Shown: positions 52,663-61,720 of the stretch, piece by piece
Position numbering within the stretch: position 1 is the stretch's first letter
Layout: each line of letters opens with the position of its first letter
Origin: JBEULC01 sp045504435
GTDB taxonomy: Bacteria; Pseudomonadota; Alphaproteobacteria; WRAU01; Hepatincolaceae
DNA: 64,000 bases
Assembly: GCA_045504435.1 (NCBI GenBank)
Contig: JBEULC010000001.1
Span: forward strand, 496,001-560,000
Direction of reading: 5' to 3'
Made by a program: the position numbers and the translations under genes
The notes under the pieces: model-generated
Told to the model about the DNA's origin: nothing
The model's input: the letters and a program-made list of their open reading frames with translations, nothing else
Databases searched by the model: none

Positions 52663-53862
52663 ATGGCTAAAGCGAAGTTTATAAGGGAGTTACCGCATTG
52701 CAATATAGGGACTATAGGTCACGTTGATCATGGTAAGACGACATTGAGTGCAGCAATAAGTAAGGTAATGTCTGAAGTTAATGGAGGAGATGCAGTAGAT
52801 TTTGAGAACATTGATAAATCTCCTGAGGAAAGAGCTAGAGGGATAACGATTAATACGGCACATATAGAATATAAAACCTCCAATAGGCATTATGCGCATA
52901 TAGATTGTCCTGGCCATGAAGATTATATTAAGAATATGGTAACAGGTGCGTCGCAGATGGATGGAGCAATATTAGTAGTAAGTGCTACAGATGGAGCGAT
53001 GAAGCAAACGGAAGAGCATTTGATTTTAGCAAGAGAGATTGGTGTTCCTGCATTGATTGTTTATATGAATAAAGTAGATGTGGTAAAAGATGCAGAGATG
53101 TTAGATTTGGTTGAAGAAGACATTAGGGATTTGTTGAAGAAGCATGGATTTCCAGGGAATGAGATTCCAATAATCAGAGGTTCTGGATTGATGGGTTTAC
53201 GTGAGAGTAAAGATAATTCCACTGAATTGGGTAGATCTTCTATTATTAAGTTGATGGAAGAAGTTGATAGATATATCCCGCAACCTCAAAGAGAAATTGA
53301 TAAGCCTTTTGTAATGCCTGTTGAGGATGTATTTACCATTGCTGGTCGTGGTACTGTTGTAACTGGTAGGATTGAAGCTGGCACGGTTAAAGTAGGTGAG
53401 GAGATTGAGATTGTAGGTTTAGCGGCTACGGTTAAAACCACCTGTACTGGTCTTGAGATGTTTAAGAAAGAGCTTGATGAAGCGCATGCGGGAGAAAACG
53501 TTGGAGTTTTGTTAAGAGGAATAAAGAAAGAAGATGTACGTCGTGGACAAGTTTTATCTAAGCCTGGATCTATTAAGGCGTATAGTAAATTTGAAGCTAG
53601 AATTATAGTAACTTCTACTAAAGATGGTGGAAGACATACGGGATTTCAATCTAAATATAGGCCACAATTTTTCTTTAGAACTACTGACGTAACTGGTACT
53701 ATACATTTTACAGGTGATCGTGTAATGGCGTTACCAGGGGATACTATTGAATGTCAGGTAGAATTAGTAGCGCCTGTGGCGATGAAAGAAGGCTTAAGAT
53801 TTGCGATCAGAGAAGGTAGTAAAACTGTAGGTGCTGGCGTAATCACTAAAATTATCGAATAG
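52663..53862 (+). CDS. tuf: Elongation factor Tu
   Basis: The 399-residue GTPase delivers aminoacyl-tRNA to the ribosome. G-motifs are present: GHVDHGKT (18-25), RGITI in switch I, DCPGH and NKVD. Domain 2 and 3 hallmarks (GRGTVVTGR, RPQFFFRTTDVTG, EGLRFAIREGSKTVGAG) are intact. TAGGAG lies about eight bases before the ATG. The usually invariant DGPMPQTREH after switch II reads DGAMKQTEEH here, and DCPGHADY reads DCPGHEDY, making this a divergent EF-Tu. The flanking tRNA-Tyr, tRNA-Gly and tRNA-Trp genes and secE are the classic tufB context. A hairpin follows at 53887-53919. Confidence 0.97.
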   Translation: MAKAKFIRELPHCNIGTIGHVDHGKTTLSAAISKVMSEVNGGDAVDFENIDKSPEERARGITINTAHIEYKTSNRHYAHIDCPGHEDYIKNMVTGASQMDGAILVVSATDGAMKQTEEHLILAREIGVPALIVYMNKVDVVKDAEMLDLVEEDIRDLLKKHGFPGNEIPIIRGSGLMGLRESKDNSTELGRSSIIKLMEEVDRYIPQPQREIDKPFVMPVEDVFTIAGRGTVVTGRIEAGTVKVGEEIEIVGLAATVKTTCTGLEMFKKELDEAHAGENVGVLLRGIKKEDVRRGQVLSKPGSIKAYSKFEARIIVTSTKDGGRHTGFQSKYRPQFFFRTTDVTGTIHFTGDRVMALPGDTIECQVELVAPVAMKEGLRFAIREGSKTVGAGVITKIIE

Positions 53863-53886
53863 GAGTTAATAAATATTATGGAAAGC

Positions 53887-53919
53887 CAAAATATTAGGAT
53901 TAAAAGTCCTAGTATTTTG
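53887..53919 (+). terminator. Hairpin terminator or attenuator after tuf
   Basis: CAAAATATTAGGA and TCCTAGTATTTTG pair over 13 positions with one wobble around a 7-base loop. No long T tract follows, so it may attenuate rather than fully stop transcription toward tRNA-Trp and secE. Confidence 0.55.
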
Positions 53920-54047
53920 TTAGCTTGAAGAAATTTATAACTAATTTTAATTTTATAATTTAAAGTAAAAAATCTTTATGTTATTACGTTAATATAAAAT
54001 ATAATAGATTTTAAAGCATTGAAAAGTTTAGGTTTTTGTAATATTGT

Positions 54048-54123
54048 AGGAGTGTAGCTCAATAAGTAGAGCATCGGCCTCCAAAGCCGAGGGTTGTGGG
54101 TGCAATTCCGACCGCTCCTGCCA
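54048..54123 (+). tRNA. tRNA-Trp (anticodon CCA) with unusual D- and T-loops
   Basis: 76 bases including CCA. Acceptor AGGAGTG pairs with CGCTCCT. Anticodon stem TCGGC/GCCGA encloses CTCCAAA, anticodon CCA. The D-loop is AATAAGTA, lacking the first of the conserved GG pair, and the T-loop is TGCAATT instead of TTCRANN. The T-stem GTGGG/CCGAC has one G-G mismatch. No other tRNA-Trp is seen in the window, so this is probably the functional copy. Confidence 0.9.
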
Positions 54124-54177
54124 TTTATATAATCATTAAAATCGCATAAAAATAACCTAAAAAAATAGAGGTTCCAA

Positions 54178-54378
54178 TTGTTAATACTAAAAGCCCCTGT
54201 TAAATTTTTTGTTCAAGTAAAACAAGAGTTTAAAAAAATTACCTGGACAAGCAAAAAACAAGCTCTTTCCATTACGGGGATTGTATTTGTTATGATTTTT
54301 ATAACAGCCTTTTATTTTTTTGTTTTAGATTGGATATTATCAACAATAGTAAATTTTTTACTTAGGGTAGGGGGATAA
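54178..54378 (+). CDS. secE: Preprotein translocase subunit SecE
   Basis: The 66-residue protein has the short single-span SecE form. The amphipathic helix FFVQVKQEFKKITWTSKKQA is followed by one membrane span (about residues 31-54). It is part of the SecYEG translocon of the inner membrane. The start is TTG, with AGAGG seven bases upstream; no ATG is available before the conserved region. It precedes nusG by five bases, as in most bacteria. Confidence 0.93.
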   Translation: MLILKAPVKFFVQVKQEFKKITWTSKKQALSITGIVFVMIFITAFYFFVLDWILSTIVNFLLRVGG

Positions 54379-54383
54379 ATAAT

Positions 54384-54923
54384 ATGAGTTGGTATGTCTT
54401 ACAAGTATATTCGGGATTTGAGGATAAAACCTCAGAAGCTATTAAAGAATTAGCAACTAAATTATCAGTTGAAAAAAACATTAAAGAAATTTTAATTCCT
54501 ACCCACGATGTTTTAAGATCAAGTTATGGTAAAAAAGTTGTTATTAAGAAAAAATTTCTTCCTGGTTATATTTTAATTAATATGGATATGGCAGAAGATT
54601 TTTTGCACTTAATTAAAACCTTACCTAAGGTTTCAGGATTTATTGGAGCCTCAAAAGATGGTTTACCTTATCCTGTTAGTGAGGCTGAAATTAATAAACT
54701 ACTTAATAGTACAGTAGATCAAAATAGCAATAATGTTAATATGGAACCTATGTTTGATGTGGGCGAGCAAGTTAACATTATCTCTGGACCGTTTAATCGC
54801 TTTAAAGGAGTGATTGAAGAAGTGGAGGAAGATAAACGCAAGATTAAGGTAGCCGTTTCTATATTTGGTAGGTTAACTCCTGTTGAATTAGAGTATCATC
54901 AAGTAGAAAAATTAGATACTTAA
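54384..54923 (+). CDS. nusG: Transcription termination/antitermination factor NusG
   Basis: The 179-residue protein has the NGN domain (WYVLQVYSGFEDK, then KKFLPGYILINMDM and VSGFIGASKDG). A KOW domain follows near residues 125-155 (FDVGEQVNIISGPFNRFKG), and the final residues include RLTPVELEYHQVEKL. It binds RNA polymerase and links it to Rho or the ribosome. Normal length. It is coupled to secE. Confidence 0.96.
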   Translation: MSWYVLQVYSGFEDKTSEAIKELATKLSVEKNIKEILIPTHDVLRSSYGKKVVIKKKFLPGYILINMDMAEDFLHLIKTLPKVSGFIGASKDGLPYPVSEAEINKLLNSTVDQNSNNVNMEPMFDVGEQVNIISGPFNRFKGVIEEVEEDKRKIKVAVSIFGRLTPVELEYHQVEKLDT

Positions 54924-54944
54924 TTAATAAAGCTAAATTTTTTA

Positions 54945-54972
54945 TTGACATTATAATTTAAAAATGTAAGTA
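54945..54972 (+). promoter_or_regulatory. Possible promoter of the rplK operon
   Basis: A consensus TTGACA (54945-54950) is followed after 16 bases by TAAGTA (54967-54972). The -10 box is weak. It lies in the 136-base gap between nusG and rplK, where an rplKA promoter is common. Confidence 0.35.
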
Positions 54973-55059
54973 ATTAATTTAGTTTTTCTTATATGTTGTA
55001 GTAAACAAGCAAAAGTTGCACTACGACTCCCATCATCATTAATTTTAAAAGGGAAATAA

Positions 55060-55488
55060 ATGGCAAAAAAAATCCAAGCACAAATAAAATCACAAATACC
55101 AGCTACCCAGGCTACACCGTCGGCGTTAGGTTCTACTTTAGGACCAGCAGGGGTAAATATTATGGAATTCTGTAAAGCGTTTAATGCTAAAACCACAGGA
55201 CTTGAGGCAGGAATGCCTATACCTGTAATTATTACAGTATATGTAGATCGTAGTTTTACATTTATAACTAAGAAACCCCCAGTAAGCTACTACATTAAAA
55301 AAGCTGCAAGTATTACCAAAGGGTCTACTACGGCAGGTAGAACTTTTGTAGGCAGCATTACTCAAAAGCAGATTAAAGAAATAGCCACAGAAAAAATGGT
55401 CGATATGAATGCAATTGATTTGCAAGGTGCTTGTAGCATGATAGAGGGTTCAGCGCGTTCATTCGGTATTGAGATAAAAGGAGAGTAG
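55060..55488 (+). CDS. rplK: Ribosomal protein L11
   Basis: The 142-residue product has the usual L11 features: GPAGVNIMEFCKAFN, the proline-rich N-terminal domain with ATPSALGSTLGP, and the RNA-binding C-terminal domain with the GSARSFGIEI ending. AAAAGGGAA precedes the ATG. Its stop overlaps the region of the rplA start, indicating coupled translation. Confidence 0.97.
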   Translation: MAKKIQAQIKSQIPATQATPSALGSTLGPAGVNIMEFCKAFNAKTTGLEAGMPIPVIITVYVDRSFTFITKKPPVSYYIKKAASITKGSTTAGRTFVGSITQKQIKEIATEKMVDMNAIDLQGACSMIEGSARSFGIEIKGE

Positions 55489-55493
55489 TGCAC

Positions 55494-56192
55494 ATGACAA
55501 AAGAAACAAAAAGAATAAAAAAGATTAGAGAAGCTGTAGATTTTACAAAAACTTATTCCGTAGAAGAAGCTATTAAAATTTTAAAATCTAATAGTGCAGT
55601 TAAATTTGACGAAACGTTAGATGTAGCGGTTAAATTAGGCATTAATCCTCAGCATTCTGATCAAATTGTAAGAGGGGTTGTTCAATTACCTAATGGTTTA
55701 GGAAAAAACATAAGAGTAGCGGTTTTTGCTAGAGGTGATAAAGCTGCAGAAGCCCTAGCCGCAGGAGCCGATATTGTTGGAGCGGATGATTTAGTAGATA
55801 AAATTCAACAAGGTGAAATTTTATTTGATAGATGTATAGCTACTCCAGATATGATGGCTTTGATAGGTAAAGTAGCCAAAGTTTTAGGACCTAAGGGATT
55901 AATGCCTAATGCGAAATTAGGCACTGTAACTTTAAATATTAAAGATGCAGTAATGGCAGCTAAGGCGGGTCAAGTAGAATTTAGGGCTGAAAAAACTGGG
56001 ATTATACATTCAGGTTTAGGCAAATTAAGTTTTTCTGAAAATGCTTTAATAGAGAATATTAAGACTTTTTTTGATGCATTAAGCAGAGCTAAACCTTCAG
56101 GAGCTAAAGGAGCTTATTTTGTTAAAGCAACTATTACTTCTACAATGGGAGTAGGTTTAAAGCTAGACATGGGCAGCGTAGTAAAATTATAA
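55494..56192 (+). CDS. rplA: Ribosomal protein L1
   Basis: From ATG 55494 the protein has 232 residues. Family landmarks include FDETLDVAVKLGINP, VRGVVQLPNGLGK, KVLGPKGLMPNAKLGT and the C-terminal TSTMGVGLKLD. L1 forms the L1 stalk and commonly represses its own operon. A GTG at 55488 is a possible alternative start; the ATG is better placed relative to AAAGGAGAG (55478-55486). Confidence 0.97.
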   Translation: MTKETKRIKKIREAVDFTKTYSVEEAIKILKSNSAVKFDETLDVAVKLGINPQHSDQIVRGVVQLPNGLGKNIRVAVFARGDKAAEALAAGADIVGADDLVDKIQQGEILFDRCIATPDMMALIGKVAKVLGPKGLMPNAKLGTVTLNIKDAVMAAKAGQVEFRAEKTGIIHSGLGKLSFSENALIENIKTFFDALSRAKPSGAKGAYFVKATITSTMGVGLKLDMGSVVKL

Positions 56193-56224
56193 ACTCATTA
56201 AACTTGATAATTAATTAATAAATT

Positions 56225-56400
56225 CTAATACCTGTCCGAGACCGTAGGGACAAAGGTTTTTTCTACATAAGCTTTTGTTTAAAAATCCTAAGTAGACGGT
56301 GAGCAGTAAAATATTCTCACTGGGCGGGAGTAACGTATGATTGAGTGTTATAAGCTTTAAATTATACGTTAGTCTACTACAAAAAGTTATTTTAACATTA
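56225..56400 (+). ncRNA. L10 (rplJ) leader, autoregulatory mRNA structure
   Basis: The 226-base gap before rplJ contains CTGTCCGAGACCGTAGGGAC near 56232-56251 and TAGACGGTGAGCAGT near 56292-56306. The pattern matches the L10 leader of alphaproteobacteria, which binds L10(L12) and represses translation. It is also much richer in G+C than flanking intergenic DNA. Limits are approximate. Confidence 0.75.
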
Positions 56401-56418
56401 TAATTGAGGAGAAGTTAA

Positions 56419-56925
56419 GTGAAGCGCTTAGATAAGCAAGAGCTTATTTCTAGCTTAAACGCAGTTTTTAAGGAAGCTACATCAGTAATGGTAGTTCATT
56501 ATAAAGGACTAAGTGTTGCTGATTTAGAAGCTTTAAGGAAAGAAACTGCTAAAGTGGAAATAGGCTTTAAGATCATTAAAAATAGCCTTGCCTCTATAGC
56601 TCTAAAAGATACAAAAAGTAAAGATTTAGATGAATTTTTAGTAGGACCTACTGCAATTGCCTGGGGTAATGATCCAGTTTCTTGTGCAAAAACTTTAAGT
56701 GAATTTTCTAAGAAAAAATCAAATCTTTTGCTTGTAGGAGGGGTGCATGATGGATTAAAACTCTCACTTATAGATATTAAAACATTATCTACTTTACCAT
56801 CTTTTGATGAGCTAAGAGGAAAAATCGCGGGTTTATTATCGGCAGTAGCTACAAAAATTGCTATTGTAAGTAGAACTCCAGCTACTATGACTATCGGAGT
56901 TTTAGAGGCTTATTCTAAAAAATAA
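56419..56925 (+). CDS. rplJ: Ribosomal protein L10
   Basis: The 168-residue stalk-base protein starts with GTG behind GAGGAGAAG. It shows VMVVHYKGLSVADLEALRK, the central FLVGPTAIAWG and a C-terminal helix (GKIAGLLSAVATKIAIVSRT) that binds L7/L12 dimers. Length is normal. Its leader is described separately, and rplL follows after 45 bases. Confidence 0.96.
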   Translation: MKRLDKQELISSLNAVFKEATSVMVVHYKGLSVADLEALRKETAKVEIGFKIIKNSLASIALKDTKSKDLDEFLVGPTAIAWGNDPVSCAKTLSEFSKKKSNLLLVGGVHDGLKLSLIDIKTLSTLPSFDELRGKIAGLLSAVATKIAIVSRTPATMTIGVLEAYSKK

Positions 56926-56970
56926 AAGTTAATTATAAAAATATATTTAATAAATAAGTGGAGTATATAA

Positions 56971-57342
56971 ATGGTAGATTTAGATAAATTAGTAGAAGAA
57001 CTTTCAAAATTGACAGTATTAGAAGCTGCTACGCTTTCAAAAAAATTAGAAGAAAAATGGGGAGTTACAGCAGTTGCAGCAGCAGCTCCGGCAGCCTCTA
57101 CAGGTGCAGCAGCCCCAGAAGTAGAGCAAAAGGATGAATTCTCTATACATTTACTTTCTTTTGGTGAAAATAAAATAAATGTGATTAAAGAAGTAAGAAC
57201 AATCACAGGATTAGGATTAAAAGAAGCTAAAGATTTAGTAGAAAAAGCTCCTACGATATTGAAAGAAGGGGTTAAAAAATCAGAAATTGAAGAACTGAAA
57301 AAATCTCTAGAAGCTGCGGGTGCAAAGGTGGAATTCAAATAA
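56971..57342 (+). CDS. rplL: Ribosomal protein L7/L12
   Basis: The 123-residue protein has the N-terminal dimerisation helix (LVEELSKLTVLEAATLSKKL), an Ala-rich hinge (AAAAPAASTGAAAPE, about residues 33-50) and the conserved C-terminal domain. That domain carries KINVIKEVRTITGLGLKEAK and LEAAGAKVEFK. It recruits translation factors such as EF-Tu to the ribosome. Confidence 0.97.
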   Translation: MVDLDKLVEELSKLTVLEAATLSKKLEEKWGVTAVAAAAPAASTGAAAPEVEQKDEFSIHLLSFGENKINVIKEVRTITGLGLKEAKDLVEKAPTILKEGVKKSEIEELKKSLEAAGAKVEFK

Positions 57343-57503
57343 TATATTAAATATATTGGATTTGATAATATGCCACATTAAGACTGATTTCTTAGTGTGG
57401 CATATTGCAACATAGTATCCATTATCCATAAAATTAACATTAATATATTTTATCTTTTAAGTCCTAAAATAACCCAACTCAAAAAATATAAGGAATGCTT
57501 TTA

Positions 57504-60500
57504 ATGCAAAGTTTAAGTCATAATATTAGAATTCGTAGAGATTATAGCAAAATTAAGTCTGTTGAAGCCATTCCTGATTTAATAGCAATGCAGACAGATT
57601 CTTATACTAAATTTCTTCAGCTTAATATGCCTAGTAAAGATAAGGGTAATTTTGGTTTACAAGGGATTTTAAACTCTGTTTTTCCTATTCATAGTAATGA
57701 CGGTAGATTTATTTTGGAATTTATTGAATATTATTTTGAAGAAAATAAATACTCAATTGATGAATGCAAGCAAAGAGGAGCTACTTATTTTTTACCACTA
57801 AAAGTAAAATTGAGATTAATTACCAATGATGTAAACAAGGAAACAGGAACTCTTTTAGTTAAAGAAATTAAAGAACAAGATGTTTATTTAGCTGATATTC
57901 CTTTAATGACTAATAATGGAACCTTTATTATTAATGGTACCGAACGCGTTATTGTATCGCAAATTTATCGTTCTCCTGGGGTATTTTTTGATCATGATAA
58001 AGGTAAAAATAGCAATGGTAAATTGTTGTATAGTGCAAGTATCATTCCTCACATTGGCTCATGGCTGGATATTGAATTTGATAATAAAGATTTATTATAT
58101 GTAAGAATTGATAAAAGAAAAAAAATCTCTTTGGCGGCGCTATTAAAATCTTTAGATAGCAGAAAGACAGAAGCTTTAAGAAAAAAAGTAGCCAAAGAAG
58201 GCAAAATTTTAGATAGTGCCTTAGTGTTGGGGATGTCTAATAACGAAATATTAAATACATTTTACGATACTTTAACTGTAATTAAGCAAGATGAAAATTA
58301 TGGTATTAATTTTGTGGGAGATTTTTATAAAGGCAGAAAATTAAATTTTGATTTAATTGATGCTAATACCAATAAGGTAATAATTGAAAAAGATACCTTA
58401 GTTAATATGGGAATTTTACGTAAGTTAGAAAGAGCAAAAGTTGAAAAAGTACTAGTGCCTGAAAGTGAGATTATTGGTAAACATATAGCTAAAAATATTT
58501 GCGTAGTGGGTAATAAAGATATATTAATTACCGCTGGCTCTGAGATAACCAAGGAAATCTTAGAGCAATTACAAACTATTAATGTAAATACTTTTGAAGT
58601 ATTACTTATAGATAATATTAATGTTGGACCTTACCTATTAAATACTATATTAGCAGATAAAATTGACGATAGATTTGCAGCTTTAAATGAAATTTATAAA
58701 GTAGTTAAATCAACAGATGCTCCAAATTTAGAAGTTGCAGAAGATTTGTTCCACAACTTATTTTTTGATAATACTAGATACGATCTCTCAGAAGTTGGTA
58801 GAGTAAAAATTAATGAAATATTCGGCTTAGAAAATAATGAAGATTTAAGGGTTTTAACTAAGCAAGATATTGTAAATGTAGTAAAAACTCTTTTAAGAAT
58901 AAGAGAAGGGCAAGAACAAGTTGATGATATTGATCATCTGGGTAATAGAAGAATTAGATCAGTAGGTGAGTTACTTGAAAATGAGTTAAGAGTTTCCTTA
59001 ATTAGAATGGAAAAAATTATTCAAGAAAAAATGGCTGCTGCTGAAGAATTAATGCCAAATGATATTGTTAATATTAAAACTATACAATCTACAATTAGAG
59101 AATTCTTTGGTACTTCCCAATTGTCACAATTTATGGATCAAACTAATCCTTTATCAGAAATTACGCATAAAAGAAGGTTATCAGCCTTAGGACCAAAAGG
59201 ATTGACCAGAGAAAGAGCAAGTTTTGAAGTAAGAGACGTACATGTAACGCATTATGGAAGAATTTGTCCCATTGAAACTCCAGAGGGTCCAAATATTGGA
59301 TTAATAAACTCTTTAGCTGTATATGCTAGAATAAATAAATATGGATTTTTAGAAACTCCTTATCGTAAAGTAACCAATGGTGTGGTATCTGATGAAGTAG
59401 TATACATGAATGCTACCCAAGAAGGTAAATATGTCATTGCTCAATCAAGAACCAGTATTAATGCGCAAAATAAGCTTACCGATGCTTTGGTAAGCTGTCG
59501 TATTAATGGTGAATTAAAATTATGTCCTCCTGAAGAAGTTGAATATATGGATGTATCGCCAAAGCAATTAGTATCTGTGGCAGCCTCTTTAGTACCATTT
59601 TTAGAAAATGATGATGCTAATAGAGCATTGATGGGCGCTAATATGCAAAGACAGGCAGTTCCTTTATTAAAGACTGAAGCTCCTATTGTGGGCACAGGAA
59701 TGGAAAGAGTGGTAGCTAGGGATAGCGGGGTGGCAGTAATTGCGAAAAGGGACGGTATAGTTCATCAAGTTGATGGCTTAAAAATTGTAATTAGAACAGT
59801 TGATAAAGCTACAAAAATTTCCACAGGCATTGATGTTTATAATTTAAAAAAATTCCAAAGATCTAATCATAATACGTGTATTAATCAAAAACCTTGTGTG
59901 ACGATAGGGGATGTTGTTAAATCAGGAGACATTATAGCAGACGGCCATTCAATTGATAAAGGTGAATTGGCTTTAGGTAAAAATGTTTTGGTAGCATTTA
60001 TGCCTTGGAATGGTTATAACTTTGAGGATTCTATTTTAATTTCTGAAAGAGTGGTAAGAGACGATGTCTTTACTTCCATTCATATTGAAGAATTTGAGGT
60101 AGTTGCTCGTGATACTAAATTAGGACCGGAGGAAATTACGTCTGATATTGCTAATATTGGTGATGAAGCTCTTAAAAATTTAGATGAAACAGGTGTAGTT
60201 TATGTGGGTGCGGAAGTAAAACCAGGCGATATTTTGGTAGGTAAAATTACACCAAAAGCTGAAAGTGTAATTACTGCAGAAGAAAAATTATTAAGGGCAA
60301 TATTTGGAGAAAAGGCTTCAGATGTTAAAGATACTTCTTTAAGAATACCTTCTGGTATTAATGGCACGGTGATTGGAGTAAGGGTTTTCTCAAGACGTGG
60401 CATTGAAAAAGATAGTAGAACTCAAGCTATGGAAAAGCAAATTGTCGATAATTTAGCAAAAGAAAGGAATGAAGAATATTTAGTTTTAGAAACTCCTTAC

Positions 60501-61658
60501 CTTTTAAAAGTTATTGAAATGCTTGATCAGCAAGAAGTTGTAAGCTCAACTATTTTTGCTAAAGGAGAAGCATTAACTAAAGATAAATTAAGCAAATATA
60601 ATTTATCTGAGTTATTTAAAATAGTGATTAAAGATAAACAAGTTACTATTAATTTACAAGAAATGATTAAAGATTTTGAATTATTAGTAGTAAAATTAAA
60701 TAAATCTTTTGATAATAAATTAATAAATCTACAAAAAGGTGATGATCTTCCAGTAGGTGTGTTAAAAATGGTAAAAGTATTTGTAGCGGTAAAAAGAAAA
60801 TTACAGCCAGGGGATAAGATGGCTGGTCGTCATGGCAATAAAGGGGTAGTATCTAAAATATTACCTATAGAAGACATGCCACACTTAGAAGATGGTACAC
60901 CAGTAGATATTTGTTTAAATCCTTTAGGGGTGCCATCGCGTATGAACGTGGGACAAATTTTAGAAGTGCATCTAGGATGGGCGTGCGCTAATATTGGGAA
61001 AAAAATTATTCAAATGTTAGATGAATATTATGATAATACTTTAAATGCTAAAGACATTAAAAATTACTTACTTACTTGCTACGGCCCTAATGAAATTGAA
61101 AATATTAAAAAGCTGAAAGATGAAGAGGTACTACATTTAGCTAATAATATTAGAAAGGGCTTGCCGATTTCTACCTCAGTATTTGATGGGGTTAAAGAAA
61201 AAGATATCAATGATTTACTAACTTTTACAGGTTTAGGTACTTCAGGACAAATGATATTGCTTGATGGGAGAACCGGAGAACCTTTTGAGAGAAAAGTTAC
61301 AGTAGGTTATATCTATATGTTAAAGTTACATCATTTAGTAGATGACAAAATTCATGCACGTTCAATTGGGCCTTACAGTTTAATTACGCAACAACCTCTA
61401 GGTGGTAAGGCGCAATTTGGAGGTCAGAGATTTGGGGAGATGGAAGTGTGGTCATTAGAAGCTTATGGTGCGGCTTATATTCTGCAAGAAATGCTTACTA
61501 TTAAATCAGATGATCAAATGGGTAGAACACATGTGTATGAATCAATTATTAAAGGGGATGAAACCTTTGGTACAGGTATTCCAGAATCCTTTAACGTATT
61601 AGTTAAAGAATTGAGATCATTATGTTTAAATTTAGAAATGAAAAAAACTAAAAATTAA
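57504..61658 (+). CDS. rpoB: RNA polymerase subunit beta
   Basis: The product is 1384 residues from ATG 57504. An upstream ATG at 57495 overlaps the ribosome binding site AAGGA (57490-57494), so the inner ATG is preferred. All main beta-subunit blocks are visible, including SQLSQFMDQTNPLSEITHKR (rifampicin region, residues equivalent to D516, H526 and S531 retained), PIETPEGPNIGLI, MPWNGYNFEDSI, GDKMAGRHGNKG and the C-terminal EMEVWSLEAYGAA. Position 536 (E. coli numbering) is Lys in ALGPKGLTRERA instead of Gly. It is not fused to rpoC, unlike Wolbachia. Confidence 0.98.
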   Translation: MQSLSHNIRIRRDYSKIKSVEAIPDLIAMQTDSYTKFLQLNMPSKDKGNFGLQGILNSVFPIHSNDGRFILEFIEYYFEENKYSIDECKQRGATYFLPLKVKLRLITNDVNKETGTLLVKEIKEQDVYLADIPLMTNNGTFIINGTERVIVSQIYRSPGVFFDHDKGKNSNGKLLYSASIIPHIGSWLDIEFDNKDLLYVRIDKRKKISLAALLKSLDSRKTEALRKKVAKEGKILDSALVLGMSNNEILNTFYDTLTVIKQDENYGINFVGDFYKGRKLNFDLIDANTNKVIIEKDTLVNMGILRKLERAKVEKVLVPESEIIGKHIAKNICVVGNKDILITAGSEITKEILEQLQTINVNTFEVLLIDNINVGPYLLNTILADKIDDRFAALNEIYKVVKSTDAPNLEVAEDLFHNLFFDNTRYDLSEVGRVKINEIFGLENNEDLRVLTKQDIVNVVKTLLRIREGQEQVDDIDHLGNRRIRSVGELLENELRVSLIRMEKIIQEKMAAAEELMPNDIVNIKTIQSTIREFFGTSQLSQFMDQTNPLSEITHKRRLSALGPKGLTRERASFEVRDVHVTHYGRICPIETPEGPNIGLINSLAVYARINKYGFLETPYRKVTNGVVSDEVVYMNATQEGKYVIAQSRTSINAQNKLTDALVSCRINGELKLCPPEEVEYMDVSPKQLVSVAASLVPFLENDDANRALMGANMQRQAVPLLKTEAPIVGTGMERVVARDSGVAVIAKRDGIVHQVDGLKIVIRTVDKATKISTGIDVYNLKKFQRSNHNTCINQKPCVTIGDVVKSGDIIADGHSIDKGELALGKNVLVAFMPWNGYNFEDSILISERVVRDDVFTSIHIEEFEVVARDTKLGPEEITSDIANIGDEALKNLDETGVVYVGAEVKPGDILVGKITPKAESVITAEEKLLRAIFGEKASDVKDTSLRIPSGINGTVIGVRVFSRRGIEKDSRTQAMEKQIVDNLAKERNEEYLVLETPYLLKVIEMLDQQEVVSSTIFAKGEALTKDKLSKYNLSELFKIVIKDKQVTINLQEMIKDFELLVVKLNKSFDNKLINLQKGDDLPVGVLKMVKVFVAVKRKLQPGDKMAGRHGNKGVVSKILPIEDMPHLEDGTPVDICLNPLGVPSRMNVGQILEVHLGWACANIGKKIIQMLDEYYDNTLNAKDIKNYLLTCYGPNEIENIKKLKDEEVLHLANNIRKGLPISTSVFDGVKEKDINDLLTFTGLGTSGQMILLDGRTGEPFERKVTVGYIYMLKLHHLVDDKIHARSIGPYSLITQQPLGGKAQFGGQRFGEMEVWSLEAYGAAYILQEMLTIKSDDQMGRTHVYESIIKGDETFGTGIPESFNVLVKELRSLCLNLEMKKTKN

Positions 61659-61720
61659 TAAACTTTGATAATTCATCTAAGCTAGTTAATTAAAATGGCG
61701 ATTAAAAAGGAGATCTCTAT

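Noticed and set aside
57495..57503. Start of rpoB at ATG 57495.
   Set aside because: The ribosome binding site AAGGA ends one base before this ATG; ATG 57504 has correct spacing and begins the conserved N-terminus.
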